A stretch of DNA of 64,000 nucleotides from Diphasiastrum complanatum (GCA_029204225.1 CM055100.1:20597589-20661588), one strand, 5' to 3'. Counted from the stretch's first letter, positions 22,051 to 32,346 are shown. Notes: generated by a model not told the origin, from the sequence alone. Numbers and translations: made by a program.

Positions 22051-22447
22051 TGAAGATTTACAAGACCTAGCTATGGAGTATCTTAACTCAAATGCTAGAT
22101 CAACTATGAAAGCTTGAGAAACTTGGCTATGGAAAATATCACACACAAGGAGAATTGCATGAGCATCTCACAAACTCAAAAGTCTCAAGAAGAAATGAAT
22201 TGCTAGAGAGAGAGAGGAGGGTGTGGGTCCTCCAAATCCCTTGTGAGGCAAGCACCTCCTTCACATGCATGGAAAGTCTAGGTGTCAACCATAGGAGTGA
22301 GCTACTTGGCCAAGTGGGCCACTTGCACTAATTTACATAACTTACAAAAGGGGGTCTCATGCATTTAATTAAAACATGCCCCATGAGTTATGTACAACTT
22401 AACTAATGCATAGCCAAAAGGGGTAAAATAGGCATTACTCTTCAACA
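22051..22447 (-). repeat. 5' LTR of copia-N
   Basis: Minus-strand TGTTGAAG...AATCTTCA. It carries the element promoter. Followed on the plus strand by the CCCCC target duplication at 22448-22452. Confidence 0.92.
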
Positions 22448-23339
22448 CCCCCATCCTCACTAGCCAGCATGCCCTACACAGAGTCTCAGCCAGAGCAACT
22501 ACATGAGGTGCCTCCAGTTCCTCCAGTTCCTCGGAGGGTATATGTGCGCCGCACAGCACTTCCAATGCCACCGATGCTATTGAGGCCCGCAGCCCCTCCA
22601 TCGTCGTCCTCTTCTGCAGCACCAGGTCTCCATGGCAGGCCACCATCTGTGCTCAGGTTTTCTCTTGCAGCGCGCACATCCACAGTGGCTCCTCCAGTGG
22701 CAGCACCCACTTCACATCCTCCTCCTTTGGCAGCACCCACTCCACTGGCTCCTCCTTTGGCAGCACCCAAGATGTACCAGCACCGGCCACCACAGCGCCC
22801 CTTTCAGTACATATCGCCGTTGTACTTGCCTCCTGCACAGCCAATTCCTCCACCTGCAGCAGCCCCACGAGCACACACTCCACAGGCTCATCCTCCCCGC
22901 TCAGCTGCATAGGGATACCCCTCTCTGGCTTCCCTATCCCAGCCGGCCTCAGCTTGGGCCCAGCCTAGCCAGCTAGGTGATTTGCATGGGGGTGATGAGG
23001 CATTGACAGCTCTGCTCGTCCGCAAGAGACTAGGAAGGCCCAAGGGTGCACCGAACAAGAAAGGCAAAGCACAGAAACAGCCAGGGAAGAGAGGACGACC
23101 TCGCAAGGCTCCAGGTACATGTAGAGGTGCACTATCACGGCCAGTTGGAGCAGGTCTAGTTGGTTTGGCTTGCTTGGAGGCTGATGTGGAGGCACGGATG
23201 TGGATGACAAGTCCTCTTCGGATACATAGCCCATGCCAGTTCCAGACAGGCATAGATATCGATTGCAAGAGTCGGCTCGAGGCCCTGAGTTGTCTCCGGA
23301 GCATTCGTCTGAGTCAGAGCCAGAGCATTGATTGTAGCT

Positions 23340-23839
23340 CTGTTATTTTATTTTTAGCATTTTGATATCATGTTCCATGTTTGGCGGCCAGATGGTCGAA
23401 CACTGTATTCAGACCATTTTACATGTTATATCTAGTGTTGGACGTACTTTATTTGCTGCACATTGTGTATTTGTCGATTTCTAAATGTGATGCTCGGTTT
23501 TCAATTTTATTTCGAATTGTATGTGCGTGTTTGAATCGTATTTTCAATTAGTTTCAACTGCAGAGATTGATAGCAGATGCACTTCACTGAATACACCCCC
23601 CTTGATAGCATTTCATAAACACATATATTACATTGCAATTTTCCAGGCACGCGTTGCACAAAAAACACACTGAACATTAATTTGACAGATGTATCAAAAT
23701 AACAATACGTATCCCGCCATATACGGCTGGGGCTGTTCTTCACACTGTGTTAAACACTAAATGTTGCCTCATCTACTGCCGAAAATTACATAACAACAGT
23801 CAGCCACATACGGCTGGACCCTATCTATTCTAAACATTC
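23340..23839. other. Intergenic region between the convergent genes of hAT-A1
   Basis: AT-rich 3' region of both genes, shared with A2 (about 37790-38366) and A3 (about 40862-41340). No coding sequence seen. Confidence 0.5.
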
Positions 23840-24192
23840 CTACGGATCCTCCACTGACTCCTCGCCCTCGTCAGGTGCATTGTTCTGTCGCTCTCGCTCT
23901 GCCTCTCGGTTAGCCCGATCTGCCTCCTGGTTAGCCGCCCTTCCCTGACCATGATGAGCTGCCGCCGTGTGAAGTTCATTTCGATCTGCTCATCCAAATC
24001 CAGCTCGACAGCGGGGGCAGGGGCCACAGCGGGGGCGGGGATCTGCAGCTCTGGGTGTCTCTGCCGAGTCTGTCACAACATGTCTGCAATGTCTGCCTCT
24101 TGCTTCCGATGCCTTTCGTTGTGCCCTCGGACATCCTCCTCGAGCTTCCTCCTGGCTTCGCCATCGGGCCTCGGTGGTATGCGCTTCGCCAT
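23840..24192 (-). pseudogene. hAT-A1 convergent small gene (broken copy)
   Basis: Starts at MAKRIPPRPDGEARRKLEED and ends at APDEGEESVEDP, collinear with the intact A2 copy at 38367-38702. Two lesions: a TGA after IADML near 24076 and a one-base deletion near 23946 (CCCTTCCC versus CCCTTTCCC in A2). The protein is basic in both halves, with a central Pro/Ala stretch and a conserved block FTRRQLIMVR. It matches no family I recognise. Confidence 0.65.
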
Positions 24193-24488
24193 CTCACGAC
24201 ACCCTGTTTCTCAAACTGGCTCTCACAACCTCTCACAGCGTGAGTGCCTATTTAACACCACAGCCTGTTTCCCCATGTGTAGTTGTTGATGATCCCTCCA
24301 TGTGCTGTTGTATCGGCCCCCATTTGTTGCTCCCCCACGTGCTGCACTCCCATTGGCCCCATGGCCTACTCCCCCACAGTGCCCATGTGCTACTGTACCT
24401 GCCCCCATGTGTTGCTCCCCCACGTGTTGCACTTCAATTGGGTCCGTGGTCTGCTCCCCCACAGTGCCCCCTGTACAGTCCCCCCTTT

Positions 24489-24510
24489 TTTCTAAACCCT
24501 AAACCATTTC
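24489..24510. repeat. Telomere-like CCCTAAA motif
   Basis: Two short units (CTAAACCCTAAACC) at the end of the hAT-A1 non-coding region. Confidence 0.6.
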
Positions 24511-24599
24511 TTTTTCGAAACTTTTGACCATAATTTACATTAAAAAAGGCAATTTTTATTAGAAAATTTAAAAATAATAATAATAACAAATATTATTTA

Positions 24600-24705
24600 T
24601 TGGTGCCGCCCTGGTACCGCAGATCCCAGGGCGGCACCATAACCGCGGTACCACCATTATGGTACCGACGGTACCATAATGGTGGTACCACCTGATTCTA
24701 TAGTG
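24600..24705. repeat. hAT-A1 right terminal block of GGTACC palindromes
   Basis: Repeated GGTACC and GGCGGTACC words with self-complementary arms (for example GGTACCGACGGTACC). Same arrangement as the right end of A2 at 39155-39253. Confidence 0.75.
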
Positions 24706-24712
24706 TATATAG

Positions 24713-24815
24713 AAATATATACATATATGTATATGTATATATACATATATGTGTATATGTATACATACATATATCTGTATATATATAGATACATATATAT
24801 ATATATATATATATA
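24713..24815. repeat. TA/TATG-rich microsatellite
   Basis: About 100 bases of TA with TATG and TACA interruptions between two GGTACC elements. Confidence 0.85.
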
Positions 24816-25050
24816 TCATAGTACCCCGTGGGACCGCTGGTATGGTACCGCCGGTACCATAACAGCGATACCGCCGATCCGGTACCGCCCTGGGATCCGC
24901 GATACCAGGGCGGTACCATAATATAAAAAAAAAAAAAAAATCCCGTGTTATTTTCGCACAAAAAAAAAAAAAAAAAAATTTGGTACCGCCGACCGATATG
25001 GTACCGCGGTACCATATATGGTCCCGCGGTACCGGGATCCGCGGGACCTA

Positions 25051-25056
<6 letters not shown>
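24814..25056. mobile_element. MITE-like derivative of hAT-A
   Basis: Left end TATCATAGTACCCCGTGGGACC and right end CGCGGGACCTATGATA are inverted and both lie in TA runs. The arms are full of GGTACC palindromes and the middle has two A-rich runs. It resembles the two ends of hAT-A brought together. It is non-coding. Confidence 0.6.

Positions 25057-25094
<38 letters not shown>
25055..25094. repeat. TA microsatellite
   Basis: About 20 TA units joining the MITE to the GC-rich start of hAT-B1. Confidence 0.9.
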
Positions 25095-25096
<2 letters not shown>

Positions 25097-25294
25097 GACC
25101 CGGACGCGTCCGACCACCAAACGTCCTATTTTTTTTTTCAAATTCTTTTCTAGACGCGTCCAGCGTCTGGAACGCGGACGCGTTTTTTATTTAAAAAAAA
25201 AAAAAACAGAACCTGGCACGGGCAGCGGAACAGTCCACAAAAGCCCGAGAGAGGAGAGAGAGCTATGGTGAGTGAGGGAGAGAGAGTGTGTGCA

Positions 25295-25526
25295 TTTGGT
25301 GTGTGTGTGTGTGTGTTATGATTTCTGTGTGTGGGGGTTATGGTGTGTGGGTGTGTGGGTGTGTGTGTGATGATTTATGTGTGATTTGTGTATGCATCTG
25401 TGTGTGTGGGGTGATTTGTGTGTGTGAGAGAGAGAGAGAGGAAGAGACAGAGAGTGTGTGTGAGAGAGAGAGAGAGAGGATTTGTGTATGTGTGTGCACA
25501 CGTCTACGAGACATGGTGTGTGTGTG
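25295..25526. repeat. GT/GA-rich leader of hAT-B1
   Basis: Interspersed GT and GA runs. The corresponding leader of B2 is at 44520-44750. Open frames here are compositional. Confidence 0.8.
25522..25526. other. Left target-site duplication of gypsy-A (GTGTG)
   Basis: GTGTG precedes the element and is repeated at 31708-31712. The empty site is seen in B2 near 44745. Confidence 0.75.
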
Positions 25527-25925
25527 AGTTACGAATAGAGCCACAGCTGATCTAGAATTAAGCTATGAAAGCATCACATAAGCAAGACTTAACCCTAGAA
25601 AGCAGGAAAGAGAGAGATTAAGGAGGCTAAAGAGAGAGATCAATATCATCAGCTGAATGACAAATGACACAGTTTCCCTACTTATAGCCAAGAGGAAGCC
25701 CTAAAAGGAAGCTTCCAGTGGCTAGGGCCCAACTGGGAGGGATAATAGTGCGCCCTCCAAGAAGGCCCCCACAGTAATATGTCCAAATGGCCTAATAATG
25801 AATAATAAGGCCAAAGGCCAACCATATAGTCTGAATGTCACTAATGAATAAAAAAAGGGCCCAAGGCCTGCTTATGCATAAAGTAAAGTAACTGTAAATG
25901 TAAATGGACGCGACGAATGTAATGA
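25527..25925 (-). repeat. 3' LTR of gypsy-A
   Basis: Matches the 5' LTR, but the innermost about 15 bases (GTTATGGACTC side) are deleted at the junction with the polypurine tract. Confidence 0.9.
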
Positions 25926-25972
25926 CTCTCCGACACAAAAAAAACGACCCAACTGCCGAAAAGATAACCGGA

Positions 25973-26518
25973 TCAAGTAGCAGCAAGCCCTGGTGCATCA
26001 ACAGCTAGAGGAACATCTGATGTAGAGGAATCAACATGTGCAGCAAGAGCACGAGCCTGATCCGCAAGTAATGGTGTATGATAAAACACATCAATAGGCT
26101 CCCATGTAGCCTCCTCAATAGGACGACCATCCCACTGGACCAAAAACTGAATCTGCCAACGGCGTCGACTATGGTATAGACAGACCTGTAATATAGCAGC
26201 AGGTAAAAATGGAAATAACTCTAGAGCAGTAGGAAACTCAGCATCACAAGGAGCGTCATCCTCAATAGCAGCACGTAATAAACTGACATGGAATACATCA
26301 CAGGCGCGTGTGGAAGCAGGAAGCTGTAAGCGATATGTAACTGGACTAAGAACCTCCACAATGCGATAAGGCCCATAATAACGTGGTGCAAGCTTCTCAG
26401 TAGAAGCATGGCCCTGGACAAAATGATGACGTGCAAACCGTAGGCATAGATAAACCATATCTCCAAGCTGAAACTCAACATGGCGGCGGTGACGATCAAC
26501 TGAGGTCTGATAACGCTG
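25973..26518 (-). pseudogene. gypsy-A integrase C-terminal region and chromodomain
   Basis: Open from 26458. The GHASTEKLAPRYYGPYRIVE motif marks the integrase C-terminal (GPF/Y-like) module, with VFHVSLLRAAIEDD after it. The chromodomain follows with QIQFLVQWDGRPIEEATWEP. Chromodomains bind methylated histones and bias insertion. A TAG at 26521-26523 region separates it from the integrase core. Confidence 0.85.
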
Positions 26519-26990
26519 CTAAACATGCTGTAATGGAGAACTGACCCGGGTAATAAGCTCTCGAGCACCTGATAGAAAAGATGCAAGTGTAACAGGTGTA
26601 TCCTCAGGAGGAAGAGGAATGCCAGGTAAAAGAGGTGCATAGCCATGAGATAATAAAAATGGAGAGACACCTGTGCTAGTACTAACAGAGCTATTATAGC
26701 TATACTCTGCTAAACATAAATGCTGATCCCAATCCTTCCCTGAAGGAGTAACAAAATGGCGTAAATAATCCTCAAGGATCCTGTTAAGGACCTCAGACTG
26801 CCCATCAGAAGTAGAATGATAAGCAGAACCCATAAAAAAGTGAACATCCAAAATACGCATAAGCTCTGTCCAGAATATAGATGTAAACTTACTATCCCGA
26901 TCAGAAAGGATAGTACGAGGAAATCCATGCAGGCGGAAAATCTTTGATAGGAACAAACGTGGCCACTGCTCTGCATGATAGTACTGCGAA
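26519..26990 (-). pseudogene. gypsy-A integrase core, second half
   Basis: FLSKIFRLHGFPRTILSDRDSKFTS contains the second catalytic Asp, and DGQSEVLNRILEDY the catalytic Glu. It lies in a different frame from the upstream polyprotein, so a frameshift occurred near 26950-27000. Confidence 0.85.
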
Positions 26991-29355
26991 CTGGGATAAA
27001 ATGTGCCTGTTTCGAAAACCTGTCAACTACCACCATACATGAATCGTGACCACGCTGGGTATGGGGAAGGCCAAGGATAAAGTCCATAGATATATCAGTC
27101 CACTGGCAATGAGGAATAGGCCAACTCTGGAGCAAACCAGCAGATTTAGAACAGGAGTACTTATAACGAAGACAGAAAGGGCAGGTACGAATAAGTACAG
27201 CAAGCTCAGATCGAAGAGAGGGCCAATAGAAATGGTCTTTGAGACGAGCATAAGACTTCTGAAAACCAAAGTGACCCCCAACAAGAGAGGAATGAGCATC
27301 CGACAACAACTGGGAACGGATACCCAAAGAACTAGGGATACAAAGAGAATCATAATGATAAAGACGATTGTCAATAATGGAGTAAACTTGATGAGGACTG
27401 GACGAAACAAGTGGGGCAGAACTATAAACATCACGAAAATCAGAACATGTAAGGTATGCTGCAGGTAGAGCATCAAACCATGGAGGAATAGTAGAAACGA
27501 GTGCATTTAACAAAGCTGGAAGACGAGATAATGCATCCACAGCAGTGTTAGCACGACCAGGACGATACAATATGGAGAAATTAAAAGACTGTAAAAACTG
27601 CAACCAACGAAATTGACGATCACTAAGGTCACGTTGAGAAAACAGAAAACGTAAAGACTGGTGATCAGTAATAATGTCAAATGGGACTCGATACAGATAA
27701 TGACGCCACTTCTTAAGAGCATAGATAATAGCAAGAAGCTCTTTCTCATGCACAGAATAACGTTGCTCATAAGAGCGAAGACGACGCGACTCATAAGCAA
27801 TAATACATTGTGACTGGCGAAGTAAAGCACCCAAACCAACATTACTAGCATCAGTCTCAACAAGAAACTTTTGATCAAACTGTGGTAAACACATAACGGC
27901 AGCATCATCAATAGCACGACGAAGAGTATCAAACGTTGTCTGACAATCAGGAGTCCACAGAAAAGTACTAGACTTCTTCAAAAGTGCACGAAGAGGAGCT
28001 GCGATAGTGGCAAAATGAGGAACTGGACGACGAAGCTGAGTGGCTAACCCAAGAAACATACGAACATGATGAATATCAGTAGGTATAGGCCAATCCTGGA
28101 TGGCCTGAACCTTATGAGGGTCCAGACGAATGTGACCATTACAAATAAGAAAACCAAGAAACTCGATCTCAGAAATAGCAAAAGAACATTTAGACAACTT
28201 AGCAAATAACTGGTGGTGTACAAGTAACTGAAAGACCGAGGAAAGATGGGCAACATGCTCAGCAAGAGACTGACTAAAAATAAGAATATCATCAAAATAA
28301 ACCAAGACACAATGACCAAGAAGCGGACGTAAGACGTTATTCATCACATTCTGGAACGTAGGAGGGCCATTAGTAACACCAAAAGGAAGCACACGAAATT
28401 CATATAAACCAAGATGAGTACGGAAAGCAATCTTATGTTCGTTAGAAGGGTGCATCCTGATTTGGTAATATCCAGAACGAAGGTCTATCTTGGAAAAGAT
28501 TTTAGAAGTACCGAGCTGGTCAAAGAGGTCATCCATGTGTGGAATAGGGTACTGATTACGAATAGTCAACTTATTTAAAGCATGGTAATCAATACAAAGG
28601 CGTTTGGTACCATCTTTCTTATTAATAAGGAGAACAGGAGCACCAAAAGGGCTGTGACTAGGAACAATGAGACCCTGATCTAACAAGGCAGTAATATGGA
28701 GCTCAAGCTCATCACGCTTAGATCGAGACATACGATAAGGGGGACGGGAGGGAGGAGCAGAACCAGGACGCAAATCAATATGATGGTTCACGTCACGTAA
28801 TGGTGATAGCGTCGTAGGTTCTGAAAAGACAAAAGCATACTGATGTGATAAGTCAGAAATCACCTGAGGAACAGCTGCTGGTGTAGAAACTGGAGGAACT
28901 GGTACTGCCCGCTGAACACATAATAAGGCAGCACAATGAGCCTTCGGCAGGCTGCGAATAAACTGCTTCCCAGTAATCAACTGGAAGTCTCCCTGAGAAT
29001 CAATGCCCACAAGTGAGTGTGTAACTGCATCATGTACAAATGTCAATGTCTGTTGTGTCAAGTCCAGTGTAACGGCTCCAAGAGATGCAAACCAATCAGC
29101 ACCAAGGATAAGATCATAACGCTCCATAGGGATAATGTAAAGATCTGCCTGTCCAGAGAAATCTCCAATGCGGTATGGTAAACGCTGAAACATCTGAGAA
29201 CTAGGAAAAGAATGAGAACTGGCAACCTCAACTGTGAGAGGCTGGGAAGCAGGAACAGGTGAAGCACGGATCCGACTAGTGATATAACTGCTAATAAAAG
29301 AATGAGTGCTACCAGTATCAACTAAAGCAATATACTCTCGACCTGTAATACGCAC
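26960..29355 (-). pseudogene. gypsy-A pol: protease, RT, RNase H, integrase N-terminal half
   Basis: One long frame. Protease with LVDTGSTHS at residues 11-19; RT with DLRSGYYQIR and the catalytic YFDD at 353-356; RNase H with ETDAS near residue 500 and HQSLRFL; integrase zinc-binding His-His-Cys-Cys region near 690-745; and the first catalytic Asp in TDISMDFI. The polyprotein is cleaved by its own protease, and RT/RNase H copy the RNA inside particles. The frame leaves true integrase near 26960, after which about 80 residues are out of frame. A family start upstream in gag is expected. Confidence 0.9.
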
Positions 29356-29559
29356 ACGTAACCGAATGGAGCGAGGACCAGGACGCCCTGTCCAAGTAGC
29401 ATAGGCAAGCTGAGCATGGCAAGTAGCAGGAAGTAAATCAAGGGAAGGCTCAGAGGATAAGTCAGGCTCATCAGAAATATGAATGTAGATATCGGAATCA
29501 TCTGGAGTAGTGCCCTCATGGTAAAAAACAGCAGTAGTAGTAGGGAGAGGCTGGCGGCA

Positions 29560-29640
29560 ATCACGGGCAAGATGGTCAGGACTCGTACAACGAAAGCAAA
29601 GACGCTTCTGCTGAAGATCATCGAACTCTGCAGACGTGTA
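29560..29640 (-). pseudogene. gypsy-A gag zinc knuckle
   Basis: Minus-strand reading RLCFRCTSPDHLARDCRQ gives Cys-X2-Cys-X4-His-X4-Cys, the nucleocapsid motif that binds element RNA. A TGA lies a few codons upstream, near 29647. Confidence 0.85.
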
Positions 29641-29643
29641 ACG

Positions 29644-30613
29644 TCAGACAAAAGTAGGTCGAGGAGTCGGAGGACGAGGAGGCGAAGGGGCAATGGAGAG
29701 AGCTGGAACAGAAGGGGCCGGTGTAGGGGTGAACGTAGCGGGAAAAGATGAAGCAGAAGGACGGGGTCGGGAGAAGCGGGAAGGAAGGGTGTCAGAGTAC
29801 TTATGCTGTAAAGTACTGGCAAGAGACATCGCCTCAACAAGTGTGGTAGGACGGAAGGAAGAAACATCATAACGTAAAGCACCACGAAGCCCAGCAATGT
29901 AACGAAATAAGCTCAGTGGGCTGTAGATCTGTGAAAAGATAAGAAAACTCCATAAACTGATCTATATAAAAAGCAAGATCACTGGTCTGAGTGAGACTAC
30001 GGAATGTATCACGTGGGCGGTCAAGCCACTGAGGATCAATCATAGCATGGCGGAGGTCACGGCGAAAAGTATGCCATACATGGAGCCCTTCCCGATCAGG
30101 ATCAACTCTATAAACTCGCCACCACGTGGCGGCACGTCCATCTAAATGTAAAGCAACCAACTGGATCTTCTGAGGATCAGTCTTGGGGTAAATCTGAAAA
30201 TATGTGTCAAGCTTAGCAAACCAATTCTCTAATAAGTTCCCGTCGGAGGAACCGCAATAGGTAGCAAGCTGTACCCTATCACGAAACTCTCGAGCAAAGT
30301 GTGGCTCAGGAAGGGGGGGACGAGGAAAGAAACCAGGAGGTGGGTTAGATGGAATAAATGGTCCACCACCAGGCTGACTAGCAGAAGAAGATGGAAATCC
30401 AAATGGAGGGGGAGTCCCAAATGTAGGAAAAATAGGAGCTTTACCAGGACCATGAGGCTATAAAGAATCAATCTGTGACTGCATAGTAGCAAAGCCGGTC
30501 ATAACTGAATCGAAGCGAAGAACGAGGCCAGAAAGGGTCTCATCCATGCGACGAAACTGATCGGATAAGGTTTCCTGAGTAGTCTCACTCGGGGTAGGTG
30601 AATGTGCCATAAT
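29644..30613 (-). pseudogene. gypsy-A gag
   Basis: Start at MAHSPTPSET. The core has LDGRAATWWRVYRVDPD and FRRDLRHAMIDPQWLDR. A TAG after QIDSL near 30458, a frameshift near 30200 and another near 29900 break it. Capsid-forming protein. Confidence 0.8.
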
Positions 30614-31275
30614 GATAGTGGAAGGAATAGACCAAAACTTGAGGGAGCGGACTCTTGTCGTCACCCCAAATTAGCCTATTACAACCAATATTATCACAAC
30701 TGAAAAAAACAGACAGCAATGAACAATGGAGAAGCTGTAAAAATGCGCTGGACAGCCAGGGATACAATGTGAATTTGAAAGAGTAAACGGAGTCAGAATT
30801 CCTGAAAATGTGGTGGAGAATGAGCGCGCGACAGCCTTTTGATAAGCTGTAAAAGATGGCTAGAATTGGAGAAAAAAAAAGGCAAAAGTGACAAGTTGGG
30901 AGTGCTGAGACAGCGATTTACAGGTTGAAGAATTTTAGCTGTTTGGAATAGCAAATGATGTCGGAATCGGGTAGTTTTTGGATGAGGATGGGCGCTGGAC
31001 AGTCAGGGAACTAACTGTGGAAGATGGCTGCAAACTGGAAAAATATCAGACGAAAGTGATAGGTCGGAAGGCAGGGACAGCGATGGAAAGGAAGAGGAGG
31101 AGCGCTGGGCAGCAAAGAAAAGAGGAGACAAAACAGGGGGAACGCTGGGCAGGAAGGAGTGGAAGGAGCAGCGATGGAACAGGGCTGTCAAAACGGTAAT
31201 GGAGCTGTAGGAACAGCGATGGAGAAGCAAGGCAAGGCAACAAAGAAAAAAAAATTCCAGATTGTGCTCAGAAAA

Positions 31276-31289
31276 GTGCTCTGATACCA
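31276..31289 (-). promoter_or_regulatory. gypsy-A primer-binding site
   Basis: Minus strand TGGTATCAGAGCAC directly abuts the 5' LTR end (CGTAACT), complementary to initiator Met-tRNA. Confidence 0.9.
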
Positions 31290-31707
31290 AGTTACGAATA
31301 GAGCTACAGCTGATCTAGAATTAAGCTATGAAAGCATCACATAAGCAAGACTTAACCCTAGAAAGCAGGAAAGAGAGAGATTAAGGAGGCTAAAGAGAGA
31401 GATCAACATCATCAGCTGAATGACAAATGACATAGTTTCCCTACTTATAGCCAAGAGGAAGCCCTAAAAGGAAGCTTCCAGTGGCTAGGGCCCAACTGGG
31501 AGGGATAATAGTGCGCCCTCCAAGAAGGCCCCCACTCTCCAGTAATATGTCCAAATGGCCTAATAATGAATAATAAGGCCAAAGGCCAACCACATAGTCT
31601 GAATGTCACTAATGAATAAAAAAGGGCCCAAGGCCTGCTTATGCATAAAGTAAAGTAACTGTAAATGTAAATGGACGCGGCGAATGTAATGAGCCGAGTC
31701 CATAACT
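31290..31707 (-). repeat. 5' LTR of gypsy-A
   Basis: 418 bp, AGTTATGG...TTCGTAACT in element orientation. The ends form a 5-base inverted repeat AGTTA/TAACT. Flanked by GTGTG at 31708-31712. Confidence 0.9.
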
Positions 31708-31755
31708 GTGTGAGTTTAGGGTTTAGGGTCTGCGATCTTGGGTTTAGGCTTTAGG

Positions 31756-31771
31756 AGGGGAGAGAGAGAGA

Positions 31772-31813
<42 letters not shown>

Positions 31814-31852
31814 AGATTTGCGTGCTTGTGTGTGTGTTTGAGAGAGAGAGAG
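31756..31852. repeat. GA microsatellites upstream of the hAT-B1 start codon
   Basis: Two GA tracts (31756-31809 and 31840-31852). A GA tract also precedes the start codon in B2 (44845-44873), so it is a family feature and may act as a GAGA-type promoter element. Confidence 0.75.
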
Positions 31853-32263
31853 ATGGCCGCTCGTCCCATTTGGGATAAGGTGGAGTTGATGCCCGACAAA
31901 AGGTGGCGTTGCCCTTTATGTCGAAAGCAGTTCACAGGGAACGCCTCTCGGGTTCGAGCACATTTGGGGGGATTGCGAGTCCGACCCACGGGGGGGCGCT
32001 ACGGGATCGGCGTTTGTATGGTCATCCCCTCTGCGGAGAGGGCTCACATTCTCGAGGCATATGTTGAGCCAGTTGCTGAGGCCGGCGAGCCATCCACAAA
32101 TGCCGCGGACTATGTTTCCACTGGTGCACCCACTGCCACCGCCCCTGCCACTGGTACAAAAGCAAAAAAAAGAGCGCAACAAGCGACACCCACCGCCACC
32201 GCCCCCACCCCCGCTGCCGCGTCCGCACCCGCCACCGCCTCCGCCACAGCACCCCCTCTGTGA
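31853..32263 (+). pseudogene. hAT-B1 BED-finger fragment
   Basis: 136 codons from MAARPIWDKVE. BED finger WRCPLCRKQFTGNASRVRAHLGG, then a Pro/Ala/Thr-rich linker. It stops where an internal deletion joins the linker to the 3' untranslated region (CCCCCTCTGTG). It has no catalytic core but could still bind transposon ends. Confidence 0.75.
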
Positions 32264-32302
32264 AATTTGAATGGTTAGTTAGAAATGGTTTGCTCCGTGC
32301 AA

Positions 32303-32303
<1 letters not shown>

Positions 32304-32344
<41 letters not shown>
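32304..32344. repeat. GA microsatellite in the hAT-B1 3' region
   Basis: Same position as a shorter GA run in B2 (47850-47871). Confidence 0.85.

Positions 32345-32346
<2 letters not shown>

Larger units (their letters stand above)
19748..22447 (-). mobile_element. copia-N: short Ty1/copia derivative inserted in hAT-A1
   Basis: A 2700-bp element on the minus strand with two LTRs, a Met-tRNA primer-binding site, an intact gag-protease frame and a polypurine tract. Integrase, RT and most of RNase H are missing: the frame passes from the protease region straight to the last about 35 codons of RNase H (20157-20255). The flanking CCCCC duplication and the empty site in A2 define the insertion. 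The LTRs differ at only a handful of places, so the insertion is recent compared with its host element. Confidence 0.92.
16311..23335 (+). pseudogene. hAT-A1 transposase (BED, DUF659, hAT dimerisation, AT-hook)
   Basis: Domain order: BED zinc finger (CRYCMVEF then RLKGHL, 16390-16470); Pro/Ser-rich linker; DUF659 start with CSIMSDGWTD (17415-17450); RNase-H-like core with VTDNATN and HTPCATHGIDLL (17590-17700); dimerisation region with ALRVLS and CERN-STWALIHTRRRNRLS (18580-18775); acidic region; Pro-rich region (22450-22910); AT-hooks (23017-23115). Introns include 18145-18257 (GT-AG). Damage: loss of 2 bases near 16335 relative to A3, a TGG-to-TGA change after the first intron, an expanded GA run at 19075-19159 and the copia insertion. 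It would cut and join its own TIRs in the nucleus. Confidence 0.75.
15974..24705 (+). mobile_element. hAT-A1: DNA transposon with transposase and convergent small gene
   Basis: The left end has TAGATCC and a block of GGTACC palindromes at 15990-16022 beside a long TA run. The plus-strand transposase remnant spans 16311-23335, the minus-strand small gene 23840-24192, and the right end is a second GGTACC block at 24600-24700. A2 and A3 have the same order. A copia derivative (19748-22447) is inserted in the transposase C-terminal region. Exact termini are inferred from the better TIRs of A2 and A3. Confidence 0.7.
25527..31707 (-). mobile_element. gypsy-A: full-length Ty3/gypsy chromovirus, decayed
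   Basis: A 6181-bp minus-strand element with LTRs at both ends, a primer-binding site, gag, zinc knuckle, protease, RT, RNase H, integrase and chromodomain in chromovirus order, and a 5-bp target duplication. LTR ends are AG...CT rather than TG...CA. Stops and frameshifts occur in gag, before the zinc knuckle and in integrase, so it is not autonomous now, although protease through RNase H remains in one long frame. Confidence 0.92.

Noticed and set aside
24174-24527. Cys/Pro-rich 117-codon protein at the end of hAT-A1
   Set aside because: Antisense to the small-gene 5' region and non-coding terminal DNA, and the composition comes from repeated CCCCCATGTG-like words. Not conserved in frame in A2 or A3.
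31276-31289. tRNA gene
   Set aside because: Only the 3' complement of initiator Met-tRNA is present; this is a primer-binding site. The same holds for 22036-22050.
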